Source of the DNA: Rhodococcus sp. P-2
GTDB lineage: Bacteria > Actinomycetota > Actinomycetes > Mycobacteriales > Mycobacteriaceae
Direction of reading: 5' to 3'
DNA: 64,000 nucleotides
NCBI RefSeq assembly: GCF_016598535.1
Contig: NZ_CP066779.1
Span: 6,074,053-6,138,052, forward strand
Shown here: positions 24,879 through 35,004 of the stretch, piece by piece
How positions within the stretch are numbered: the stretch's first letter is position 1
Layout: the number at the start of each line of letters is the position of its first letter
The notes under the pieces: model-generated
The model's input: only the letters and a program-made list of their open reading frames with translations
Database searches by the model: none
Told to the model about the DNA's origin: nothing
Made by a program: the position numbers and the translations under genes

Positions 24879-26297
24879 TCAGTGGTCCTCTTCGCCGATG
24901 CGATGGACGTGAATGAGGTTGGTGGAGCCGACAGTTCCCGGAGGGGACCCGGCAACGATCACCACGAGGTCGCCCTTGACGTACCGCCCGAGGGAGAGCA
25001 ATGCACTGTCCACCTGACGCACCATCTCGTCGGTGGTGGCCACTGCATCGACCAGGAACGTCTCGGTTCCCCACGTCAGCGTCAGCTGACTGCGCACAGC
25101 GGGCAGCGGCGTGAAGGCGAGCAACGGCAGCGGTGTGTGCAGGCGAGCCAGTCGACGCACCGTGTCACCGGACTGAGTGAACGCAACCAAGGCCTTGGCG
25201 TCGAGACGTTCGCCGATGTCGCGTGCGGCGTACGAGATGACACCGCGCTTGGTGCGCGGGACGTGGGTCAGCGGTGGGACACGGGTTGATTCGTTCTCGA
25301 CGGCCTCGACGATGCGGGCCATGGTGCGAACAGTTTCCATGACGTACTTGCCCACCGAAGTCTCGCCCGAGAGCATGACTGCATCCGCGCCGTCGAGAAC
25401 GGCGTTGGCGACATCGGACGCCTCTGCACGAGTCGGACGTGAGTTCTCGATCATCGATTCGAGCATCTGCGTGGCGACGATGACCGGCTTCGCGTTCTCA
25501 CGAGCAATCTGGATTGCGCGCTTCTGAACGAGCGGGACCTGCTCGAGCGGCAACTCGACACCGAGGTCACCGCGGGCGACCATGACGGCGTCGAACGCGA
25601 GAACGATGGCTTCGAGATTGTCGATGGCCTCGGGCTTCTCGAGCTTCGCGATGACGGGAACGCGGCGCCCGACTCGATCCATGATGGCGTGAACCAATTC
25701 GACGTCCGCGGGTGAGCGAACGAAGGAGAGTGCAATGAAGTCGACGCCCAGCTTGAGGGCGAACTCGAGGTCGGCGATGTCCTTGCCCGACAGGGCAGGA
25801 ACGGAGACGTTCATGCCGGGCAGCGAAAGGCCCTTGTTGTTGCTGACCGGACCGCCTTCGGTGACCCGACAGACGACGTCGTTACCGTCGATGGAAGTGA
25901 CGACCAGGCCGACCTTTCCGTCGTCGACCAGCAGTCGGTCGCCGGCCTTGGCGTCGCGCGCCAATTCCTTGTACGTGGTCCCGACGCGATCGTGTGTTCC
26001 CTCGACGTCGTCGACGGTGATTCGAACCTCTTCACCGTTGGCCCAGGTGGTCCGCTCGTCCTTGAATCGGCCGAGGCGAATCTTGGGCCCCTGGAGGTCG
26101 GCGAGAACACCGACGGCCTTTCCGGTGGCGTCCGACGCGGCGCGGACGCGAATGTAGTTTTCTTCGTGATCGGCATGCTCGCCGTGGCTGAAGTTGAGGC
26201 GAGCCACGTCCATGCCGCTCTCCACGAGCTCACGGATGCGGTCGCCAGAAGCTGTCGCAGGTCCAAGTGTGCATACAATTTTTGTCCGTCGGTTCAC
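24879..26297 (-). CDS. pyk: Pyruvate kinase
   Basis: 472-residue glycolytic enzyme converting phosphoenolpyruvate and ADP to pyruvate and ATP. Features are TKIVCTLGPATAS at the start, GMDVARLNFSHGEHADH, the catalytic IAKLEKPEAIDN, metal site VMVARGDLGVELP, and the signature IVATQMLESMIENSRPTRAE. Length is standard. GTG start; 82 bases separate it from the upstream gltD stop. The thioesterase gene follows directly. Confidence 0.97.
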   Translation of the reverse strand: MNRRTKIVCTLGPATASGDRIRELVESGMDVARLNFSHGEHADHEENYIRVRAASDATGKAVGVLADLQGPKIRLGRFKDERTTWANGEEVRITVDDVEGTHDRVGTTYKELARDAKAGDRLLVDDGKVGLVVTSIDGNDVVCRVTEGGPVSNNKGLSLPGMNVSVPALSGKDIADLEFALKLGVDFIALSFVRSPADVELVHAIMDRVGRRVPVIAKLEKPEAIDNLEAIVLAFDAVMVARGDLGVELPLEQVPLVQKRAIQIARENAKPVIVATQMLESMIENSRPTRAEASDVANAVLDGADAVMLSGETSVGKYVMETVRTMARIVEAVENESTRVPPLTHVPRTKRGVISYAARDIGERLDAKALVAFTQSGDTVRRLARLHTPLPLLAFTPLPAVRSQLTLTWGTETFLVDAVATTDEMVRQVDSALLSLGRYVKGDLVVIVAGSPPGTVGSTNLIHVHRIGEEDH

Positions 26298-26379
26298 GGC
26301 TCGAGCCTAGTCGCTACCCCACCGCACTTCTATCCGGCATTTGTGACGTGCACTTTCTGTTCTTACTCGATTCAGTTGT

Positions 26380-27882
26380 TCACCTCACGAACAGCGGAAA
26401 TGCCTTCGGATGTACCGGCGACGGAAGGTCGGACCCACCGGTGAGATACACGTCGACGGCACGTGCGGCCGACCGCCCCTCGGCAATCGCCCACACGACG
26501 AGCGACGCCCCGCGATGCGCGTCGCCGCAGACGAACACGCCGGGTGTCCGGGTCTGCCACCCGACATCACACTCGATTCTGCCGAGCGGATCGGTGCCGA
26601 CATCGAGGTCGGTAAGCAGCGGCGCGGATTCGACGCCGTCGAATCCGAGAGCGAGCAGCACCATCTCGCACACGAGATCCGTCGTGTCCCCGGTCTGCAC
26701 CAGGGTCCGCTGTCCGTTCTCTCCCCACGACACGGCGACCGGAACCATCCGGATTGCACGAACCGCACCGTCACCGTCGTCGAGAAATTCCTGCGCCGCC
26801 CATCGGAACCGTTTGTCACTGCCCTCCTCGTCTGCCGGGGAGCTGCGTACGATCCGCGGCCACAACGGCCACGGGTCGCGGTCTCGATCGCGATGCCCCG
26901 GGGGTGGGACGTGGTAATCCAGTTCCGTCACCGAGCGCGCACCCTGGCGATGCACCGTGCCGAGGCAGTCGGCCGCCGTGTCACCGCCACCGATGATCAC
27001 GACGTTCTCACCTCGCGCCGAGATACTCGACGCGCCGTCACCCTCGCATTCACGGTTGGCGGCACGCAGGTACTTCATCGCACAATGGATTCCGCGAAGG
27101 CCACGCCCCGGCACGTCGGTGTCTCGGGCACGATCGGCCCCGACCGCCAGGACTGTCGCTTCGAATTTCGTCATGAGGTCTTGTGCGCTCACGTCGACTC
27201 CGACGGCGCAGCCGGTGACGAATCGGGTCCCCTCGGCGGTCAACTGGGCCAGTCGCCGGTTGATCAAGGCTTTGGGCAACTTGAATTCCGGGATTCCGTA
27301 GCGAAGCAGTCCCCCGATTCGATCACTCCGCTCGAACACCGTGACACGATGTCCGGCGCGTGTCAGTTGTTGAGCCGCAGCCAGTCCTGCCGGTCCCGAA
27401 CCGACTACCGCAACACGGTTGGCGCTGTGAACTACGGGCGCCCGTGGCCCCAACAAACCCGACTCCCAGGCGTTGTCGACGATCGCCTGTTCGATGCGTT
27501 TGATGGTGACACCTCCCGACGTGCGCTCGTCGTCGAGTGCGAGAACGCACGCCGTTTCGCACGGAGCGGGGCACAGATGTCCGGTGAACTCGGGGAAATT
27601 GTTGGTGGAATGCAGATTCTCCGAGGCTTCGGACCACCGACCTCGCCGAACCAGGTCGTTCCATTCCGGGATGAGATTGCCGAGCGGACAGCCCACCCCG
27701 GCTGAATGGCAGTACGGCACAGCACAGTCCATGCATCGCGAGGCCTGTGCAGAAACGTCTCGATTGCGCACCACGGGATCCATCGACTCGTACACCGATT
27801 CCCAGTCCCCGACTCGCACATCGGTCGGCCTGGTCGGTGCGCCGGATCGTTTCACGCTGAGGAACCCACGTGGGTCAGGCAT
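26380..27882 (-). CDS. gltD: Glutamate synthase small (beta) subunit
   Basis: 500-residue NADPH-oxidising subunit that passes electrons to GltB. The N-terminal cysteines (CMDCAVPYCHSAGVGCPLGN, and CPAPCETAC) bind [4Fe-4S] clusters. The FAD site is VAVVGSGPAGLAAAQQL and the NADPH site VVIIGGGDTAADCLGTV. ATG 27882 overlaps the gltB stop by eight bases, so the two subunits are co-translated. Reading further upstream to 28023 is only gltB in another frame. Confidence 0.96.
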   Translation of the reverse strand: MPDPRGFLSVKRSGAPTRPTDVRVGDWESVYESMDPVVRNRDVSAQASRCMDCAVPYCHSAGVGCPLGNLIPEWNDLVRRGRWSEASENLHSTNNFPEFTGHLCPAPCETACVLALDDERTSGGVTIKRIEQAIVDNAWESGLLGPRAPVVHSANRVAVVGSGPAGLAAAQQLTRAGHRVTVFERSDRIGGLLRYGIPEFKLPKALINRRLAQLTAEGTRFVTGCAVGVDVSAQDLMTKFEATVLAVGADRARDTDVPGRGLRGIHCAMKYLRAANRECEGDGASSISARGENVVIIGGGDTAADCLGTVHRQGARSVTELDYHVPPPGHRDRDRDPWPLWPRIVRSSPADEEGSDKRFRWAAQEFLDDGDGAVRAIRMVPVAVSWGENGQRTLVQTGDTTDLVCEMVLLALGFDGVESAPLLTDLDVGTDPLGRIECDVGWQTRTPGVFVCGDAHRGASLVVWAIAEGRSAARAVDVYLTGGSDLPSPVHPKAFPLFVR

Positions 27883-30800
27883 GAGCCGGCTCCACCAGTT
27901 GGTTCTCTTCCACGACCTTCCGATAGTCGACAGGCAGAACCTTGGTGAATCTAGGACTCTGGCCGACCCAGTCGTCGAGAAGTTGTGCAGCGACCGACGA
28001 GCCGGTCGCGGCCAGATGATCACCGAGAATCTCGACCAGCCGACGACAGTCTTCCGCCGAAGGCCGCTCGAGAACCACCATGTCGCAGTTGACCTTCTCG
28101 GCGTTCAAGTCGAGTACGAAGGCAAGCCCGCCGGACATGCCTGCAGCAAGGTTCCTACCAGTTGGGCCGAGTATCACGACGCGACCCCCGGTCATGTACT
28201 CACACGCGTGATCTCCGACGCCTTCCACCACAGCGACCGCGCCCGAGTTACGCACGGCGAAGCGCTCCCCCACACGCCCCCGTGCATAGAGTGCACCGCT
28301 CGTGGCGCCGTACAGCAGAGTATTGCCGGCAATGACCTGCTCCTCGGCCACGAAGGGTGCATCCTCACTCGGCCGGAGCACAATTCGTCCACCGGAGAGA
28401 CCCTTCCCCACGTAATCGTTTGCATCGCCGACTACGACCAGCGAGATGCCGGGCGGCAGGAACGCACCGAGTGACTGGCCTGCCGTTCCGCTGAGCACGA
28501 TGTCGATGGTGCCTTCGGGTAGCCCGCCAGCGCCGTAGCGTCTGGTCAGCTCAGCGCCCAGCCTCGTTCCCACCGCTCGGTCCGTATTGTGTACTGGCAG
28601 TTCGATATGCACGGGTCGAGCGTCCTCGAGTGAGTTCGCGGCGAACTCGATCAGGGTGCGTTCGAGTTCGCTCGAAACAGGTACACACGGCTTGTAGGCC
28701 GCGCCGGCCGGCGCGGCCGGAACGTCGAAGAGTGGTGAGAGGTTCAACGTCCGACTCTTCCAATGCGCCACCGCCGGAGACATTTCCAATACGTCTGCGT
28801 GCCCCAGCGCATCGTCGATACTTCGAAACCCCAGTTCTGCCAACAACCGTCGTACGTCGTCGGCGATGAAGCGAAAGAAGTTCTCGACGTACTCCGGCCG
28901 GCCCGTGAATCGCTCGCGCAGTTCGGGATTCTGCGTCGCTACTCCGACGGGGCAGGTGTCGAGGTGACATACCCGCATCATGACGCAGCCGGCCGCGACG
29001 AGTGGCGCCGTGGAAAACCCGTACTCCTGCGCCCCCAGCAACGCGGCGACGACGACGTCGCGCGCCGTGCGCAAACCCCCGTCACACTGGACGACGATCC
29101 GATCGCGTAACCCGTTGAGCACCAGAGTCTGCTGAGTTTCGGCCAGCCCGATCTCCCACGGCGTACCGGCGTGGTGGATGGACGAGAGTGCCGCCGCGCC
29201 CGTCCCCCCGTCGTGACCGGAGATCAGCACCACGTCGGCGTGCGCTTTGGCCACACCAGCTGCAACAGTCCCAACTCCGACTGCGCTGACCAACTTCACG
29301 TGTATCCGCGCACGATCGTTTGCGCATCTGAGGTCGTAGATCAGTTGGGCGAGATCCTCGATCGAATAGATGTCGTGGTGCGGTGGCGGAGAAATCAGCC
29401 CGACTCCAGGTGTCGAGTACCGGGTTTCCGCGATCCACGGGTAGACCTTGGACCCCGGAAGCTGGCCTCCTTCACCTGGTTTGGCACCTTGGGCCATCTT
29501 GATCTGAATGTCGGTGGCATTGACCAGGTAATCGCTGGTCACCCCGAAGCGACCACTCGCGACCTGCTTGACAGCGCTACGACGCTTGTCGTCACGCAAC
29601 CGCTCCGGTGACTCTCCGCCCTCACCGGTGTTGGAACGTCCGCCGAGAGCATTCATCGCAACCGCCATCGTCTCGTGCGCCTCGGCAGAGAGGGAACCGT
29701 AGCTCATCGCGCCGGTGTTGAATCGAGCGAGAATCATCTCGACGGGTTCGACCTGATCGAGCGGAATCGGCGAACGAATCCCACGCCGAAATCGAAACAG
29801 CCCCCGAAGTGTTCCGCCCTGCGCACTCAGTCGATCGACTTCATCGCTGTAGCGACGAAACATCTCACTTCGCCCTGTCCGGGTCGCATGCTGGAGAAAG
29901 AACACGGACTCGGGTGTGAACACATGCAATTCACCACCGCGGCGATACCGGAACTCTCCGCTGCTACTCAACTGCCGATGCTGCACCGCGCGATACGTGG
30001 CCGCGTGACGCATCAGAACTTCTCGCGCGACTTCGGTGATACCGATCCCGCCGATCCGGCTTCGTGTGTTGCAGAAGTACGTGTCGATCAAAGCCCGGCC
30101 CAAACCCACGGCCTCGAATACCTGAGCGCCGGTGTAGGAGTGAACCGTGGCTATGCCCATCTTCGACATCACCTTGAGCACTCCGGAATTCGTTGCTCTC
30201 AGATAGTTCTCCGATGCGGTCTTCCGATCTGTCCCGGGAAGCTCGCCTTGCTCGCTGAGTGCCTCCACGGATTCGAGAGCAAGATAGGGATGAACAGCCG
30301 CCGCACCGTATCCGATCAGGAGCGCGATGTGATGAAGTTCGCGGGCATCTCCTGATTCGACGACGAGTGACACCTTGGTCCGCAGGCCATGACGAACGAG
30401 ATCGTGGTGCACGGCCGATACTGCGAGGAGCGACGGAATGGGAGCCTGGTCTGGGCCCGATCCACGGTCGGAGATCACGAGAATCTCGATACCGTCGACG
30501 GCGGCAGTTCGGGCAGACTCCCGAAGCCTCTCGACACCCTCGGTCAGACCGCCCCGAACATCGAACAGTCCCGGTAGGACAAAGGATGTCGGAGTTCGAG
30601 GGCTGTGGAGTTCGGTGATCCTCTTCATGTCCACCGGCCCGATCACCGGCTTGTGCAGAACGATCCTCCGACACGAGCGGGCAGATGCTTCGAACAAGTT
30701 CTGCTCGGTACCGAGCGTGGTTGCGAGAGTCGTGACAACCTGCTCGCGAATCGCATCCAATGGCGGGTTGGTCACTTGCGCGAAGAGCTGAACGAAATAG

Positions 30801-32353
30801 TCGTACAACAGCTTCGGCCGATCCGAGAGAACAGCCAGGGGTGTGTCGACACCCATCGATCCCAACGGCTCCGATCCTGAGCGAGCCATTGGAAGGAGAA
30901 CTTCCTGCAAGTCCTCTGCCTGGTATCCGAAGAGCAGTTGCCTCTGCAACAGCGGAGCCGGATCGCCTCGGGCAGGTGCAGACTCGGGGATCTCCTCGAG
31001 ACCGACCAATCCTCCGTCGACCCAGCTCCGGTAGGGTGCTGTGCTCGCGAGTTCGGATTTGATCTCCGTATCGGAAACGATGCCACGGCGAGCGGTGTCG
31101 ACGAGGAACATGCGTCCCGGTTCGAGGCGCCCCTTCTCCAACACCTCGGAAGTCGGAGCGTCGAACACACCGCTCTCACTGGCCAGCACGATACGGCCGT
31201 TCTTCATCCGCCACCACCGCCCTGGGCGAAGACCGTTGCGATCCAACACCGCCCCGACGACAGTGCCATCGCTGAAAGTCACGGACGCCGGACCGTCCCA
31301 CGGTTCCATCAGGCAAGCATGAAATTGGTAGAAGGCCCTCATCTCGTCCGGCATCGAAGAATCGTTCTCCCAGGCACCGGGAATCATCATCGCGATGGCG
31401 TGCTGCATGCTGCAGCCCCCGAGGGACAAGAGCTCGAGCACTTCGTCGAACGACGCCGAGTCGGATCCGCCCGGGGTGCAGATCGGAAACAGGCGAGCGA
31501 TGTCCCCATGGAGCAGTGCGCTTCGCAGCATCGGCTCGCGAGCGCGCATCCAATTCCTGTTTCCCACAATCGTGTTGATCTCGCCGTTGTGAGCGATGCA
31601 GCGATACGGCTGTGCGAGTGGCCACGAGGGAAATGTGTTCGTGGAGTATCTACTGTGTACGACGGCCAAGGCAGTTCGCATCCTGCCGTCACGGAGGTCG
31701 GTGAAGTATCCGGGCAACTGCGCCGGCGTGAGCATGCCCTTGTACACGATCGTTCGAGCTGACAACGAGGGGAAATACACCGCGGCCCCGTCCTGGTCGA
31801 TCCGTTCGACTTGCCTCCTGAGCGCAAACACTCGTCGGTCCAAGGCAATTCCGCCCACACTGCGCTCTCGTGGCTCGGCGCACGTCACAAAACACTGGCT
31901 GATGTACGGAGCACACTGCGCGGCAACGGTTCCGACGCAGTCGCTCTCGACCGGCACCTCTCGCCACCCGATAATCCGCAGTCCTTCTTCCGCTGCGTAC
32001 CGGTCTATCCGGACCAGCGCGCAGTCATGTGCTTCCTGATCCACCGGAAGAAAGCAGTTTCCGGCTGCGTAGGTGTTCTCACCCATCGCATTGGGTGGTG
32101 GAAGCTCGAACTCGGTCACCGCGTCGAATAACTCCGTCGGCAGCTGAATCAGGATCCCCGCGCCGTCACCGCTGTTGGATTCGCGCCCGGCTGCGCCACG
32201 GTGGGTGAGATTTCCCAGGACCGCGATTGCCTCGTCGACAATGGAATGCGCGCGGCGTCCAGAGGTGTCTGCTACCAGGGCTACACCACATGAATCGGTT
32301 TCCTGATCGGGGTCGTACAGGCCTCGAGGATCAGGTATTAGAGAAAACGGCAC
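27875..32353 (-). CDS. gltB: Glutamate synthase large (alpha) subunit
   Basis: About 1492 residues making glutamate from glutamine and 2-oxoglutarate. The glutaminase domain starts at the Cys of DSCGVALVADTSG (near residue 22), which is normally exposed by processing. FMN-domain features include MSYGSLSAEAHETMA and SGHDGGTGAAALSS; the 3Fe-4S cysteines are in CVMMRVCHLDTCPVG. GGAGG seven bases before GTG 32353 sets the start; a longer reading to 32404 is unsupported. The C-terminal beta-helix domain (GGRVVILGPTGRN) is present. Confidence 0.96.
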   Translation of the reverse strand: MPFSLIPDPRGLYDPDQETDSCGVALVADTSGRRAHSIVDEAIAVLGNLTHRGAAGRESNSGDGAGILIQLPTELFDAVTEFELPPPNAMGENTYAAGNCFLPVDQEAHDCALVRIDRYAAEEGLRIIGWREVPVESDCVGTVAAQCAPYISQCFVTCAEPRERSVGGIALDRRVFALRRQVERIDQDGAAVYFPSLSARTIVYKGMLTPAQLPGYFTDLRDGRMRTALAVVHSRYSTNTFPSWPLAQPYRCIAHNGEINTIVGNRNWMRAREPMLRSALLHGDIARLFPICTPGGSDSASFDEVLELLSLGGCSMQHAIAMMIPGAWENDSSMPDEMRAFYQFHACLMEPWDGPASVTFSDGTVVGAVLDRNGLRPGRWWRMKNGRIVLASESGVFDAPTSEVLEKGRLEPGRMFLVDTARRGIVSDTEIKSELASTAPYRSWVDGGLVGLEEIPESAPARGDPAPLLQRQLLFGYQAEDLQEVLLPMARSGSEPLGSMGVDTPLAVLSDRPKLLYDYFVQLFAQVTNPPLDAIREQVVTTLATTLGTEQNLFEASARSCRRIVLHKPVIGPVDMKRITELHSPRTPTSFVLPGLFDVRGGLTEGVERLRESARTAAVDGIEILVISDRGSGPDQAPIPSLLAVSAVHHDLVRHGLRTKVSLVVESGDARELHHIALLIGYGAAAVHPYLALESVEALSEQGELPGTDRKTASENYLRATNSGVLKVMSKMGIATVHSYTGAQVFEAVGLGRALIDTYFCNTRSRIGGIGITEVAREVLMRHAATYRAVQHRQLSSSGEFRYRRGGELHVFTPESVFFLQHATRTGRSEMFRRYSDEVDRLSAQGGTLRGLFRFRRGIRSPIPLDQVEPVEMILARFNTGAMSYGSLSAEAHETMAVAMNALGGRSNTGEGGESPERLRDDKRRSAVKQVASGRFGVTSDYLVNATDIQIKMAQGAKPGEGGQLPGSKVYPWIAETRYSTPGVGLISPPPHHDIYSIEDLAQLIYDLRCANDRARIHVKLVSAVGVGTVAAGVAKAHADVVLISGHDGGTGAAALSSIHHAGTPWEIGLAETQQTLVLNGLRDRIVVQCDGGLRTARDVVVAALLGAQEYGFSTAPLVAAGCVMMRVCHLDTCPVGVATQNPELRERFTGRPEYVENFFRFIADDVRRLLAELGFRSIDDALGHADVLEMSPAVAHWKSRTLNLSPLFDVPAAPAGAAYKPCVPVSSELERTLIEFAANSLEDARPVHIELPVHNTDRAVGTRLGAELTRRYGAGGLPEGTIDIVLSGTAGQSLGAFLPPGISLVVVGDANDYVGKGLSGGRIVLRPSEDAPFVAEEQVIAGNTLLYGATSGALYARGRVGERFAVRNSGAVAVVEGVGDHACEYMTGGRVVILGPTGRNLAAGMSGGLAFVLDLNAEKVNCDMVVLERPSAEDCRRLVEILGDHLAATGSSVAAQLLDDWVGQSPRFTKVLPVDYRKVVEENQLVEPAHA

Positions 32354-32425
32354 TCGGCGACCTCCACGCGGACATGCAGCCGACGTGCGCCAGTTTATCA
32401 GCACATAACCGCAGGTCGCGAGAGA

Positions 32426-32469
32426 AAACTGTGACCCCCTGACACCGGGGCGTCAGGGGGTCACAGTTT
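32426..32469 (-). terminator. Intrinsic terminator after TM2-domain gene
   Basis: An exact 18-bp stem (32426-32443 with 32452-32469) and eight-base loop, followed on the minus strand by TTTTCTC. It ends the TM2-protein transcript before the gltB promoter. Confidence 0.9.
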
Positions 32470-32485
32470 CCGAAAGTCGTTTCGA

Positions 32486-33358
32486 TCAGCTACGCAAAGG
32501 GCGGTTGTACTGATCGCGCACGCTGCCGGTCAACATCATGATTCCGTCGATGAGCGGCCAGATGCCACCGATTCCACACGTCAACCAAGTGACCGCGATC
32601 TGTGCGACAGCCATGCCGGGCTGGTTGAGGTAAAAACGTCCTGCTCCGAAACCGCCGAGCAGAATGCCCAGCAATCCGGCGGTCGTCTTCGACTTGTCCG
32701 AGTACGGTTCGCCGGTCATCGGGTCTCGTCCGTACGGGGCGGACGGGTCGACCAGGCCGTAGCCAGGCTGAGGATAACCCTGACCTTGCGGGTAGCCCTG
32801 AGGCTGACCGTAACCCGGCTGCGAATATCCAGGCTGGGAGTAGCCCTGCGGCTGACCGTAGTTCTGGCTTCCCTGCGGCGGAGCGGCGGGGTAGTCCTGC
32901 GGCGGAGCCGCGTAGGGATTCGCAGTCTGATCTGCCGGCGCCCCGTACACGGGACCGTCCGTCGAGGATTGGGTAGAACCCGAGTAGTCCGGCGCCGGAT
33001 AGTTCTGGGCCACGTAGCTTTCCTGCGACGTGTACGGCGCCGTGGGGTGATTCGGGGTGGAATCAGAACCCGCGGTGGGAAAAGCTGTGGTGGATTCGGT
33101 TCCGGTCGGCGGCGGGTAGATGGGGTGGTTTCCCCAGCCCGGGCCGTTTCCGACTCCCGAATACGTGTCCCAGCCCGGGCCCGTGCCGGTGGTCTCCGTC
33201 GACGGCGTCTTTTCCGTGGGCGCCGAGGTTTCCGTCAACGACGCATCCGCCGTCGCGTCGTAGTCGAATGGCGACCCGAACTGCGGTGGAACCGGCGACT
33301 GCGATCCTGACGAGTCCCCCGACTCGGAAGGTTCCGGATTCTTGTTCAAGTTAGGCAA
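32486..33358 (-). CDS. TM2-domain membrane protein with long Pro/Gln/Tyr-rich N-terminus
   Basis: 290 residues. Residues 1-205 are low-complexity (Ser/Thr/Pro, then repeated [17 protein letters not shown] units). The C-terminal about 75 residues form a TM2 domain: two membrane helices ([20 protein letters not shown] and [22 protein letters not shown]) with the family DG motif. The [13 protein letters not shown] linker is shared with the neighbouring TM2 gene, indicating duplication. Function unknown. A terminator follows. Confidence 0.82.
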   Translation of the reverse strand: MPNLNKNPEPSESGDSSGSQSPVPPQFGSPFDYDATADASLTETSAPTEKTPSTETTGTGPGWDTYSGVGNGPGWGNHPIYPPPTGTESTTAFPTAGSDSTPNHPTAPYTSQESYVAQNYPAPDYSGSTQSSTDGPVYGAPADQTANPYAAPPQDYPAAPPQGSQNYGQPQGYSQPGYSQPGYGQPQGYPQGQGYPQPGYGLVDPSAPYGRDPMTGEPYSDKSKTTAGLLGILLGGFGAGRFYLNQPGMAVAQIAVTWLTCGIGGIWPLIDGIMMLTGSVRDQYNRPLRS

Positions 33359-33406
33359 CGTACTTTCCTTCGATTCGACGACGGTACGTAATAGCTTTTG
33401 TTATCG

Positions 33407-33439
33407 GGCCGCGCGAAGGATTTCGACCTTCGCGTGGCC
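33407..33439 (-). terminator. Hairpin terminator after second TM2 gene
   Basis: GGCCGCGCGAAGG (33407-33419) pairs with CCTTCGCGTGGCC (33427-33439), one mismatch, seven-base loop. It is 40 bases past the second TM2 gene, the last gene of the trp-lgt run. No T-run. Confidence 0.6.
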
Positions 33440-33478
33440 GGACCCCCACACATCTGTTTGCGCGTTCATCCTCGCGGT

Positions 33479-33904
33479 TCATCCCCGTAACGGCCGACGA
33501 ACACCGTCCCGTGCATTGCCCGAAAGTATCACGATGCCGTCGACGAACGCCCAGATCCAGATTCCGATGGCGAACGGAATCCCGATCAGGAACGCCGACA
33601 TGAACAGCGCGAAGAACATGCCGAGCAGTTGGCACAATCCGATGCCGACACTTCCGATGTAGAGGCGCCCGACTCCACAGATTCCGAAGAAGCCCAGCAA
33701 GATCTGCAACAGTCCAGCGGTGGCCTTCGACTTGTCGGAATACGGTTCCCCGGTTACCGGGTGCCGACCGTACGGGGCATAGGGATCACCGAACCCGTAC
33801 ATCGACGCAGCAGGTAGAGGCTGCTGATAGCCGTACGGATTGGGCGCGCCGTAGACCGGTCCCTGATCGTCGGGGAATCCCCCTTGCGAATAGGGACCTG
33901 TCAC
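33479..33904 (-). CDS. TM2-domain membrane protein
   Basis: 141 residues: a Pro/Gly/Tyr-rich N-terminus, the linker [20 protein letters not shown] and a TM2 domain with two hydrophobic segments (LQILLGFFGICGVGRLYIG, and FLIGIPFAIGIWIWAFVDGI) ending in ILSGNARDGVRRPLRG. GTG start overlaps the lgt stop (GTGA). A paralogue of the next TM2 gene. Role unknown. Confidence 0.82.
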   Translation of the reverse strand: MTGPYSQGGFPDDQGPVYGAPNPYGYQQPLPAASMYGFGDPYAPYGRHPVTGEPYSDKSKATAGLLQILLGFFGICGVGRLYIGSVGIGLCQLLGMFFALFMSAFLIGIPFAIGIWIWAFVDGIVILSGNARDGVRRPLRG

Positions 33905-35004
33905 GGCTTGTCTTTCTTCGACAGCTTCACCGCGTCCGACGACTCGTCCGACGCTGCCGTGGAGTCGCTTGCCTCACTGGCATCGGATTCAGTGACATCG
34001 GATCCAGCGGCATCGGATCCAGCGGCCTTCGCTTCGGATGCTTTTGCGTCGGTGACTTTCGCGTCGGCCTTCGCCGAATCCGTGTCGGTGCCTGGCGCTG
34101 CGACTCCTGCTTCACCGGCAGCTACCGCAGCGACGTAGTTCTTCGACTTCAAATCAGCCGGATCCTCACGGCCCTTCTTCGCCAGGAAAAAGTAGGCCAG
34201 TGCGGCGAAGAACACGATCCCCGAGGTGAATGTGTTGACTCGAATGCCGGCGATCTCGTAGGCGAAATCGTCACGCATCAGTTCGACGACGAACCGGCCC
34301 AGGCAATAGCCCGCGACGTACAGAGCAAACAGGCGTCCGTGGCCGATCTTGAATCGGCGGTCGACGAGGACCAGCAGGATCACGATCAAGACGTTCCACA
34401 CAGCTTCGTAGAGGAACGTCGGGTGAACGACCCGAATGACTTCTCCGTTGGAGACACCAGCCAGTTGATCGAGTTGGCCGGAAGAGTTCACCCGTTCGAA
34501 GATCTCGAGGCCCCATGGGACGGTGGTCTCGCGACCGTACAACTCCTGGTTGAAGTAGTTGCCGATACGACCGATGGCCTGTGCGAGCAAGATTCCGGGC
34601 GCAATCGCGTCACCTAGCGCGGACACCGGAATGCCGCGTCGACGGCAGCCGATCCACGCACCGATGCCGCCGAGGAACACTGCTCCCCAGATTCCGAGGC
34701 CTCCCTGCCACACCTTGAGTGCGTCGAGAGGCTGCCCGTTCTCGCCGAAATAGGCGGGCCAGTCGGTCAATACGTGGTAGAGCCTGCCACCGATCAGACC
34801 GAAGGGAACAGCCCAGATCGCGATGTCGAGAACAGTCCCCTTCTCACCGCCGCGGGCCACCCAACGACGATCTCCCCACACGATCGCGACGATGATGCCG
34901 AGGATGATGAAGAGCGCGTAGGCGCGCAGCGCTACCGGTCCGACGTACCAGACGCCTTGGGGCGGGCTGGGGATATAGGCCAGCAGGTCCACAGTTGAGG
35001 TCAC
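33901..35004 (-). CDS. lgt: Prolipoprotein diacylglyceryl transferase
   Basis: 367-residue integral membrane enzyme that attaches diacylglycerol to the lipobox cysteine of prolipoproteins. Seen are the signature GRIGNYFNQELYGRETTVPWGLEI-type segment (here AIGRIGNYFNQELYGR), the histidine-containing HPTFLYEAVWN, and about seven membrane helices. A C-terminal tail of roughly 75 residues is Ala/Asp/Ser/Lys-rich and repetitive. It overlaps trpA upstream and a TM2 gene downstream by four bases each (GTGA), so it is read with the trp genes. Confidence 0.95.
   Translation of the reverse strand: MTSTVDLLAYIPSPPQGVWYVGPVALRAYALFIILGIIVAIVWGDRRWVARGGEKGTVLDIAIWAVPFGLIGGRLYHVLTDWPAYFGENGQPLDALKVWQGGLGIWGAVFLGGIGAWIGCRRRGIPVSALGDAIAPGILLAQAIGRIGNYFNQELYGRETTVPWGLEIFERVNSSGQLDQLAGVSNGEVIRVVHPTFLYEAVWNVLIVILLVLVDRRFKIGHGRLFALYVAGYCLGRFVVELMRDDFAYEIAGIRVNTFTSGIVFFAALAYFFLAKKGREDPADLKSKNYVAAVAAGEAGVAAPGTDTDSAKADAKVTDAKASEAKAAGSDAAGSDVTESDASEASDSTAASDESSDAVKLSKKDKP

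Noticed and set aside
26410..27705. 431-residue plus-strand ORF
   Set aside because: It lies wholly antisense to gltD, is Arg/His-rich and has no domain; a typical high-GC shadow frame.
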